Below are positions 54,510-64,000 of a stretch of 64,000 nucleotides of DNA, one piece after another. Under the pieces are notes generated by a model. It made no database searches. It was not told the origin of the DNA and saw nothing but the letters and a program-made list of their open reading frames with translations. The position numbers and the translations under genes are program-made. Numbering within the stretch: the stretch's first letter is position 1; each line of letters begins with the position of its first letter. The stretch lies in assembly GCF_910592395.1 (NCBI RefSeq), contig NC_088308.1, positions 10,183,001-10,247,000 of the forward strand, written 5' to 3'. Source of the stretch: Lineus longissimus. Taxonomy: Eukaryota; Nemertea; Pilidiophora; Heteronemertea; Lineidae.

Positions 54510-57439
54510 GTAAATGTGTGGGATTTACTCTCACAATATGTACATACGTACATGGATCTTCCTAATCAAATTTTGTTAGTAAAATGTTGGAAATTTTACA
54601 GCAATGAACTCTTTTCCTTTTGCTTTTTAGTTACCACTCTCCCTTGTTATAAAGCAAGGTCATTCGTTTCCGAGTATTGTATGTTGAAAAGATTTCAGGC
54701 AAATGTTTTACTCTTCCTTCTGGCTATAGTCTGATACACCAGTACTCTCATGTAGTTTTGCTTATTTATGGTGTTGGCAATAGAGATATCCATTAAAAAA
54801 TTGGCTGTTTTGTTATGCAGAACCTGCCACTCTTCACATGAATACCAGCATCTCAGCCTATGTATGAAGACATTCAGAACTCAGTGCTATGAGAATTTTT
54901 AAGTCAGACTAATCCATTGTCAATGTTCACTTTTTATTGAGTATTTCAAATGAAATGCATCAGCCCGCCTCAGCAGGTGCTTATGCCATTGTTGTCATTT
55001 ATAAAGCCTGGAATGTACATTTATGCCAACTGAAACAGTACTTATCTAGGCAAAGCAGAAATCGATGAATTTGTATAGGTCTAGCTTCTTCATCTGTTGG
55101 ATGTAGTAGTTATGCCATGGTTTGTATAGGCTTCCTACAGTCCAAGTCTTTGGCTGTTTTGAAATGATTCACTTTCCCAAATTCAATACTCCATTATTAA
55201 GTGTTTGCGATTAAATCTGGTCACGGAATGCATAATCACGCATTCATTATTCAATGTCTTCATTTCATTGCTATGCTAACCATAAAAAAGACAAGTGTTT
55301 TCAATAAACATGCATGACTTTTATGGCTGAGCAAAACCTCGAATGCGATATTTACTCTGGCATTCTAGAGTTTTCCCAATTGCCATTTCTCTCTTATGGA
55401 TGAATACGATTGAGAACTGATAAAACAACTGTATGTTATTGCTGTCATTCATCGACTGTACGATTATTAACTAACTTTCAATGCTTCAGTTATGGCTGGT
55501 TACCTTTTTCAACTTTTTAGAGCAGTAATAACACGTAATTCCAATAACTGCTGATTCTATACTCTTCCCAAAAATTCAAAATACCTTAAAAAAGTCATCT
55601 TTTGTTTCCATATGATTGAAAAGAAAAATTAGTTGCGACAAATTTTAAAGGCTGAGCACAAACCAGCCTATGAGGCATTTAACCAAAGGAAAGCTTTGAT
55701 ATGCTGATATGAATTGGAAAGGCAGTGTCTACTGCTTTTGTCCAATCAAGCTTAACAGCTAGGGATGCATTGATGTAGTCACAAAATTGCTATAGAACAC
55801 CACAGTATCCTTATCACTTTCTTTGTTATGCCAAAGAAATGAAAGGACATTGTATCTTGCAGGTGATGATCACTTTGGAGAGTATTGCACTTGTGACTGA
55901 TCTGGTTTCTGTTTGTTATAGGTATAAAGTTGTCAGTTTTGAGGAAATCCTGCAAAGGAAAAAAGGCAATGAGTTTTGTACATGTCATATGAGACCAGGT
56001 GTATTTTCTGTTCTGCAGCAAATTGACTCCTTGCAAAAGATAAAAAGGAAAACCACTACATGTCCTCCCTGAGTGGGAAACACAGGAAAGGGCATCCTGT
56101 TTCCTAGGTTCTATTTTGCCAGTAACTGGAGAGCATGGGTCGAAGCAATTTGGGATCGAGATGGGGAAAAAGGCGAATCAATTTGTGAAATGCATTAGCT
56201 CATTGGCGTTGTGTAGCACAGAAAGTTTATTTTTGGCCCACATTGTAATGTGGCCACTTATGCAAAGCACTGAATTTGTTGCAAATATTAAAACTTTCAT
56301 TTGGAGACATTCTTTAGCACCAAGTCTTGCAGATAATGGATCCAAATAGTACTCAATCCAAGCAATTAATTGCCCCAATCACTATGAAACTTTTATCGGA
56401 AGTAATCCATTGTATAAATCGGATGTGGATGGAAACATTAATGGCAATGAGATGTTGCTTTTCACGACACTAACATTGGTGGAACAAGTCTTATTCAAAA
56501 TTCATGATCAATATGATTGCCTATAGTGGTCTATAATTGAGAGTTTCTGGAAGTGCAGCTTGGGGATGGATATCATATATCCTCTGAGGTCTTGCAAACA
56601 GGTTTTCTTGAAGTACCTTGACATTTGCTACTTGGTTTTCGGTCATACAGCAACAATTTCTTTCCATTAGTATGCCGCAAATTTACAGTCCTTTCCCAAA
56701 CTTCCTATAAAAAATTAGGCCTTACTAGAAGTTGAATAGAATGTTTTCCTCGACAATTGTCTGCCTCCAGCACAGTTATAGCTATGATGTTCTCAGTAAT
56801 TGAAAGATTGCAAATATATTATAGGGTTTGGGCCAATACTATCCATTGATGAAATGAGTGGTGTCTCGCACTATAGGATTAATCTACTTGGGTAGAAGTA
56901 GCCGTCCCTTCCCATCCCGGCCTTTAATGGGTTTCAGTAATGCAGAACATCACCAAACAGATTGACTAGAAGGTTCTTATGCTATATCAGTTGTATATGA
57001 TGACACTTTTTTCTCAAACACTTCAGAAATTCATATAATTTGATGTGGTATTGGTCTCATACCCAAGTGATAGCTCAAGTGGTTTTATAGCTTGATGGAA
57101 ATACAATATTCTCAGCTAGAACGTCAAGTCATATTTATATGATAAGGAGCGCTGCTCAAGACACTATATACCGGTATAAGAGTTTCCTGGGAGTCTCGAT
57201 CACAGACGATTTCTTCCATGACAGGAATAATAATAGAATCAACCACGACTTGTATGAATACCAGACACGTATTTCCTTTTGCATGTCACTTTCAAATTGC
57301 CACTGGATTAAATATTCCTTAATTCTTGCACCGTGACGAAATCTATCCATTCAAAGTTGCGTATTCATGATTGGTTCGCACAAAAAGCTTGATTGAGTGC
57401 AGTCTCTCTGGAGGCTGCTAAATAGAAATGAGATGAATA
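54510..57439. other. no supported exon or repeat
   Basis: AT-rich. Several frames of 65-90 codons on both strands are mutually overlapping, and none carries a motif. Confidence 0.35.
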
Positions 57440-57599
57440 CAGTAGAACCTCTTTTAGTGGACACCTCTCTATTAAGAACACGATTTTTGGTCCCAAATTG
57501 GTTCTTTCCATTCAGTGTGACCTCTCTAATCAGGACACCACTCTATTAAGGAAAGCATTTGTCAGTCCCGTAGGTGTCCTTAATAGAGAGGTTCTACTG
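57440..57599. repeat. CAGTAGAACCTC MITE, full copy
   Basis: CAGTAGAACCTCTTTTAGTG ... TTAATAGAGAGGTTCTACTG, 160 bp, TA-flanked (57438-57439, 57600-57601). Perfect outermost 10 bp of terminal repeat. Confidence 0.85.
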
Positions 57600-59177
57600 T
57601 AGTGCCAAGAATTCATAAATCCCACGACTTTGGCAGCAATACTGTACAGCATCTTATGAGCACTACATAGGCACCAAATTCTGACAATTGGGGGCTTTTA
57701 GTAGATAGATAGATGAGCTCCTCTTGGCTGCGAGTTGCAAAATAAAAGCCTCAATAATAATTTGACTTATTGAGTTCTGCCTTTAGGAAATGGTGTTTAT
57801 GCTGTACTAAAACCCCTCGAAGAGGTGGAGAACCCACTACCACGTCCTGGCACATGTTGTATTTCACATTATGTCAAAATACCCTGTATCTACATGTTCT
57901 TTGTATCTTTGGGAGTTCAGAGTTACATGAGGTGTCATCTCGTTCATCTTGACTGTATCTTTTAATTAAAGTGATAAAAACAACAGCCCACATGTATGTT
58001 TTAGTATTAAACTGCCTTTCTTGAAAAGGAAAAGCTTTTGGCTTAATTAAAGTAATAGTCTAATAATTGATCAGCAAACCTTTTCATTACATCAAATGAC
58101 TACTGCATGATTATGTTTGTGAGAGGAATAAACACTCAAAAAGTCATGACATTACATCAGTTGGCAACACCAGAGCATTTCATGAATGGGTCAATTTTGA
58201 TTTGATTGGTGGGGTGAGGGATCAATTCCACAACATGACTATTCGGTAAAATTTTACCTTGTCAAATGCTGAGCTGAACATTGCGTGTTCATACTGACTA
58301 AAGACTGCAAAGGTGACTTTGTCTTTGTCATACATGAAATGTCTTATCAGGGTGAAATAGACAAGGCAAATATGAGGGAAAGATTGTCATTGCTATTCTC
58401 TCTTGCTTGATTGCCTTGGCATATTGCTTTCTTCAGCTTGATTGAAACAGCAAATAAAGTAGTTGATATTCTCCATCCATTGGTAGAAGGGCTGACAATA
58501 TCAGACATGTAATATTAGTGATATTATATGTATTGTGCAGATTCTGTTCGTGGTTTTGACAGGTTGACTGCATGTCTTTGTGGGCCTACATTGTACGCAT
58601 GATATCAGAAAAACTGAACATTTTCTTAATAATACCTGCAGTATAGTATGTTTGTCCATATGGAAGATAATAGTGTTGGTAATGGGTTGGCACCTAAAAG
58701 CTACTTTTAAAATATTTTAAAACACAGTTTGAAATCTATGCTCACTGAGTTATGACTACTTTTACTTCTTCATCAAGAAATATCCTGAGGTATCGACCGT
58801 ACCATCTTTTGTGCAGAGTTGAAGGTAGCTGTCAATAACAGTGGAAGAAAAAAACAGTGGTACATTTGGAAGTTTCTCCCCAAATGCATCTGAAGAGATC
58901 TGTCAATAACTGCTGTTTCGTAATCGGTAGAAATTGATTAGATGCTGAACAATACAGTTGGGATTGCTCTTCTCTGATGAATTTTTCTCTCGAAACAGCA
59001 ATACTCCTGTCATTTATGTCACAATTGATATAAGTTTTTTCCCCATCTCCTTCGCCACACCACGCATGTCGTTTATAGCTGTTGCAGGTTTTGGCAACAC
59101 CAATTTTAAGGTTAGTGGGGAAAACGTGGGAATATCTATAAGTAGCATTCGATGAAATAGACTGTTTTCTCTTGACC
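57600..59177. other. no gene seen
   Basis: AT-rich, no motif, no repeat identified. Confidence 0.35.
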
Positions 59178-59755
59178 ACTGGAGCTGAAAGGGTGGATGT
59201 CGTCCTGGGTGCTGACAAATGGTACCCAGGTTCGAGATCGACTGGACAATAAGCATCCTGGGTGCCATTACACTAGACAAACAGCACCCAGCTTCTTTTT
59301 GACTGGCGTACGGATCTTAGGGACGAGGACGTTTCTTGCAATTTCGTTTTATCTCGCGCCGTGGTACTTGCGGCATTAGCAGTGCGCGAAATAAAAAGAA
59401 CAGATAAACAGAAAAAAACGCGTTTAGGCCTATAGGTCTTTGAAAGCACATTACGGATGATTTATTCAGAAAAGGTATGTAGGAGGGATATATTCAGAGA
59501 ATGAAAAATTGTATGATGACAGAAAGAATGGATTTGCTGCATATTTTTATTTTTATTTTTCTTATGGTTATCGTGACATGTGACCTCCGTGAGTGTGGGG
59601 CCAACCTCGGTTGTAGGTATAGAAAAAGTGTAGAAGAAGAAGCTGGGTGCTGTTTGTCTAGTGTAATGGCACCCAGGGTGCTTAATATTGTCCAGTCGAT
59701 CTCGAACCTGGGTACCACTTGTCGGCACCCAGGACGACATCCACCCTTTCAGCAG
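59178..59755. repeat. foldback element with ~120-bp arms
   Basis: Left arm 59178-59297 (AAAGGGTGGATGTCGTCCTG, GGTTCGAGATCGACTGGACA, TGTTTGTCTAG-complement) is the reverse complement of 59632-59755 with few mismatches, around a spacer of ~330 bp. The small frames found on opposite strands here (59014-59280, 59462-59806 and others) share residues only because of this inversion. Confidence 0.85.
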
Positions 59756-61000
59756 TACTGGACAGTACCCTTTAAACATATTCTCTTGCTGATTTGCTTT
59801 ATTCATGTCCCTTTTAACTGGACACAGCCAAGCATACCCAGTCTTGTACTCTCACTCACTTGATTAAGTTGACCTTAGACCAACAGCAATCGGAATCTCA
59901 CTGCTACTTGTCATATGCTCTCACATGCAACAGAAAAGTAATTTGAGGTTGTCAACGAGGTCAGGTTCTTCATATCCGTCCGCCTACTCTGGGTTTAAGT
60001 GATCTCATGTGGTCAACCTGATCACTACTTTTGCTTCATCACAATCTTGACCCCACTTGGACTCATGGTGAGGTATAAACTGGTCTCAGCGACTTGATGA
60101 TGAAAATAGGTTGCCGATTTCTTCAAAATCAGCATCTTTAAAAATGCTTGGTGTTGCTAAATTTTGGTGAGGACCACTTTTGAAAAATGCCCTGATTGCT
60201 GTAGACCTTTTTGATCAAAGAGTTTAAAAGGTTTGGACAAGTACATGGCATTTACAGCTATCTGGTGCTTTCAAATAAATTGTATACTTCTTTGTGACTT
60301 GTGACATTTCGCCACTGGCTGGTGCCAACACAAATATACTTTCTGGTAGATATCGCACTTATTCTACTTTATAGTCAGCATGATCCAACTCCAAAAAGGC
60401 GCTTTCCACTTTCTCAAGAATTATCCAGCAGCTTCATTTGCTGGCTTTATTGAAATAATCTCAAGTTTCACATCACCAAGCAAAACTTCACCATCCTGCC
60501 GCCTTCTTCCCGGTCCTGAAGTGAGTATACCGCCTCAGATTGCTGTTGCTTTGGCCTTTGTTGGGGAGTGAAACGTCTAATCATCTACCGATGTGTGACG
60601 AGAACATACTAATATTTCCTCAGAGTATCGTATTATGCAATGTAGGTTTCTCTCTTTCTCTTCTTTGGCACAGGTTTTCTGACCCTTGTATTGGCTATCT
60701 TGTGCAGTTCAACTGCAAAGTGTAACTTTCCAAAGGCGTGGCGTTACCAATATTCTCCAAGAAAAGTTATGACAAGTTTCTCCTTTGGCTGAGAAAGAAT
60801 GAAAAAGAAAATGTACTCTGACAGTGTCATGAGTGTGTTTCTTTCAAACAGCCATTCCGTTCATCATTCATGCTTGCTTCCTTGCTTAACTCTAATATCG
60901 TTCTTTAGTCCATCTTGAAGCGCCAATGAGATGGTTATAAGATATATGAGTTTACAGACCATAGTCTTGTATTCCTTGATATGTTGTATGTGGACTTTCT
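59756..61000. other. no gene seen
   Basis: A 63-codon frame at 60380-60571 and others lack support. Confidence 0.35.
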
Positions 61001-61194
61001 AATTGTGACCCGTCACAGCAAAACCAGACGCCTGTCGCACAGAAGATGAGCCTAAATGACACCAGGAGATAATGGAAGAAATTGATGTGCTCATATTTCA
61101 CAAAAGGCAGACAATAGAGAAATGAACAAACAGTCCGTCTCAACCTGCCAAGCTCAGAGCGACATGCGCCTGATTTTGCTGTGACGGGTCACAA
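61001..61194. repeat. palindromic MITE, TTGTGACCCGTCACAGC termini
   Basis: TTGTGACCCGTCACAGCAAA ... TTTGCTGTGACGGGTCACAA; inverted arms of about 35 bp including CAGACGCCTGTCGC/GCGACATGCGCCTG. It directly abuts the next element. Confidence 0.85.
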
Positions 61195-61422
61195 TTGTGA
61201 CCCGCTCTACCAAAACTAGGCGCTTGTCGCATCTGAACTTGCCAGGTTGATACGGACTTGTTGTTCATTTCCCTATTGTAGACCTTTTGTGAAATGTGAC
61301 CAAATCAGTTTGTAATAGATTTCACAAAAGGTCTACAATAGGGAAATAAACAACAAGTCCGTATCAACCTGTCAAGTTCAGATGCGACAAGCGCCTAGTT
61401 TTGGTAGAGCGAGTCACAATTG
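61195..61422. repeat. long near-perfect hairpin element (arms ~100 bp)
   Basis: TTGTGACCCGCTCTACCAAA ... TTTGGTAGAGCGAGTCACAA. The arms (for example CAAAACTAGGCGCTTGTCGC, CAGGTTGATACGGACTTGTT, TTCCCTATTGTAGACCTTTT) are almost perfectly inverted around a loop of only about 23 bp at 61295-61317. Related in its termini to 61001-61194 and 50790-50968. A transcript across it would make a ~100-bp double-stranded RNA. Confidence 0.9.
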
Positions 61423-64000
61423 TGGTGTACCAGAAATCCTCAGGCTGCCCTTGATGTGCTGACTTAGGTATATTGGTAAAGGCTATAAGGTCAATAGTCA
61501 AGGTCACTGGTGGCATTTGAATGCAGTGTCCCACTGTTTGATCAAAGCTCAGGGTCAAGGTCAACAATTTGCAAATTTGCAAAATGTCAAACTTTCACAA
61601 GATCATGTCACATGTACCTACATGTAGTCATTTTACATGATATATTTATACACATGAAAGACATATTCACCTGTTACGATGTAATAAACTGTTTTAAAAT
61701 TTTGCCAACAGTTACAGTTGGCTGCATAAAACTTAGCCACCATTTATACTAGGTATTGAGATTCTTTCGGCAAAGGTCTTGAACTGCTTCAGGCTACTCA
61801 AATCCGCCAAATTTTTATACAATGTATAAATACAGTAACAGCGTGCTACAGGATTTCAAATACTGGATAATAAATCTACATTTTCTTTAACAAAATCCAT
61901 AAGTGCTCTTTGATATTTTGCAGTTCAAAGCCTGTTTGATCAATACTGTGAATTCCAAATAAAAGAATGAGAAACTGAGTAAAATGAATAGAATAAACAA
62001 CAAACAAACAACAATGAAATATTGTTGTTTGTGAAAATCATAGCTCTGCACATTGTTTAGTATCATACATGTTGTTTACACCATTTTCTGGGTTTAAAAC
62101 AAAATTTGTATTACTGTCATACTATAAGCTTTCTGAATTCTGAAATGAATACAACAAAACTTTTACTTTAAACCTCAATACCGTTGACCAGCAGAGCGGT
62201 ACACAACTTGAATGACCCTTTAGTCTATTTTGCACTAACATGTATCTAGCTTCATATTTAGACTGTTTGACTTTTAATCAAGGGGAGAGATGTACTGAAA
62301 GGGTTTATGGTCAATTTGAAGAGATGTCATCAAAACTTACGATATTCGAGCACAATAAGGTCCGAAGACATTTTCTTTAGGCTTTTATGAACACATCTAT
62401 ACTCCATTTATACTCTCTACAATTCCAGCACTTCTTAGACATTGTTATAAATTGTATAACCCGGATGAGAAATAAAGCCTTTTGTTTTCGTCACTTTGTT
62501 TCTAATCGATAACTTGCAAAAGGGATTCAGTCATTTCTTATATCTCCTAAAAAAACAGTATCTTGGATCAGATGTCATCACAAAAAACCTGTCTACTTCT
62601 GTGTCATCTGAAGATTATCTTTCCTCGCTTTTGTGTCCATTAGGCAATATATTCTGAGGGAGCATATCAAAATAATACCGGAAGCCAAAAAACACTCTTA
62701 ATTTCTCCCTGGACCCCATCCCCTAAAAAGACAAACATTACTGTTTTGGCACTACCTTTAGTCAAGAAATGGCCATTTTGGACAAGAATTTACCGAGGTT
62801 TAAAGGTTTCACATTGGTTGACAGTGAACCTCTGAGAAATGCAAAATCTCTGATGTCAGGACCCAAGAATTTACCAAAATCACTCAAGTATTAGCACTAT
62901 TGGCTTCCACATTGCTCCCCTGCTCCAGCATCGACAATACTTTATTAGGTTATGCCAAAAAAGCAAAGAGGGGATGAAATAAATACATATTTGTCAACCC
63001 TGTTCCCCCTGACAAACAGGTTTTTTTTAAGGGTTTAATATCCTTTTGACATGCTCCCTAAGAAGGTACTAAGGAATGTGTCATCTTCTCGAGCTGCTTA
63101 TGAATAAGATGACAAGTCCCGGCTTGTTTTGAAAGCTGACTTGACGGCACTCCCTTGCAATACTACGCATCAGGTTAAGTGCTGTGCAAATAAGAGATTT
63201 TCATCGATATGACTGGTGACAATTATTGCTGTGAGGAGCGATGAAGAACAAAATCACTCATTTAATCTGGTAAAGCTGTTTGAACTCGCTGAATTTGATA
63301 TTTGGCAGGAAGTAGTTCCAACCAATTCTTGTTGCAGGCACATGCGGTGATCCTATCTGGTGAGGTATTTTTAGTCTCATGCGAAATATTGTTGTAGGTT
63401 GCAGCAATAAAAATCACTTGTTTTGGAGGCATCTAAGAATATTTAAAGTTTAGGAGTGCTGATGGATCTGATAGTTTCTTGTATTTTTTTCTTTCCTTGT
63501 ATTAATACTGTTATGATATTATTTCATTTGCTTAAGCTAGAAGCACAATGTTTTTTTGAGACCCATTATGACACGCGGAAAACACTATTTAGTGACATCA
63601 TATTGTGTAATGATACTAAAAATCTAATATTTTTTCATAGGTCATGCAATATTTTTTACCTTTGCAAAAGCGAAGATGTTACAGTACATAGAACAAAAAT
63701 TATCGTGTAACTCATATGAAAAGTCTATATTTTGTATGGGAGACAGAAAATCCTTCAATTTAAAGTCCACATTGAAGGCCTATTCAGCGACATGCCAAAT
63801 CAAGGAGAAGTTGGAAAGCGCTGCGAATTTGAGGTTAAAGGGTTAATTTCAGCTTGTAGGTTCAAAGCTATCCCGACTCCTTGTATCAACTCTGGAGGAT
63901 TCTCAATACATGTACACTAACAAGATGCGCTATTGATTTGGTCTAAAGCTTTGCGCAGTGGCGGTCAATTCTTTAATCAATCGCAAACCTGTGGAGTCTG
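61423..64000. other. no gene seen to the window end
   Basis: AT-rich. No frame with a recognisable domain, no repeat array and no splice-supported exon. Confidence 0.35.

Noticed and set aside
55839-56349. Two 77-codon frames as further CARD gene exons
   Set aside because: No matching acceptor and donor in the required phase, and no coding-like composition.
59014-59863. Several 60-120-codon frames sharing peptide stretches
   Set aside because: The shared residues arise because the same 120-bp arm is present in both orientations.

Overview
This window is eukaryotic, intron-containing nuclear DNA. It looks like a marine invertebrate animal: codon use and splice sites are metazoan, and there is a metazoan-type alpha-L-fucosidase, a CARD-domain gene, and many kinds of transposable element and MITE. 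Nothing here fixes the phylum; lancelet, hemichordate, brachiopod or mollusc would all fit. There are no bacterial operons, rRNA genes or CRISPR arrays.

Layout. (1) 1-6.6 kb: the 3' end of a non-LTR (CR1/L2-like) retrotransposon, split at one point by a complete but coding-defective Ty3/gypsy element (1463-6468, minus strand) with 116-bp LTRs and a GTTAT target duplication. (2) 6.6-14 kb: mostly unassigned DNA with dispersed repeats and a family of palindromic elements. (3) 14.3-20.8 kb: an intact orphan 320-codon frame, then two copies of a locally duplicated segment. The second copy is interrupted by a 2.86-kb element (about 17222-20083) with ~90-bp terminal inverted repeats. It carries broken genes for the C-terminus of a Polinton/Maverick-type protein-primed DNA polymerase B, a deoxynucleoside kinase and an HNH-like endonuclease. 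This is the most unusual object in the window. (4) 21.4-23.1 kb: a 53-bp minisatellite of about 30 copies, followed by smaller tandem repeats and MITEs.

(5) 26.9-36.3 kb, minus strand: a complete alpha-L-fucosidase gene (GH29) in eight coding exons. All phases agree and give 474 residues with a signal peptide. A decayed duplicate of exon 5 lies 30 bp downstream of the real one. (6) 38.0-54.5 kb, plus strand: 5' coding exons of a CARD-containing gene (possibly DLG5-like), divergent from the fucosidase. Its introns hold a long-armed foldback transposon, copies of a GAGGTGAGC-type repeat with internal ~300-bp modules, several MITEs and a SINE-like tRNA pseudogene. (7) 54.5-64 kb: no coding exon that I can support; MITEs, inverted-repeat elements and a long near-perfect hairpin.

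The two host genes are functionally unrelated as far as the sequence shows: a secreted/lysosomal glycosidase and a cytoplasmic death-fold adaptor or scaffold. Most of the remaining recognisable structure is transposon biology, with several datable nested insertions.
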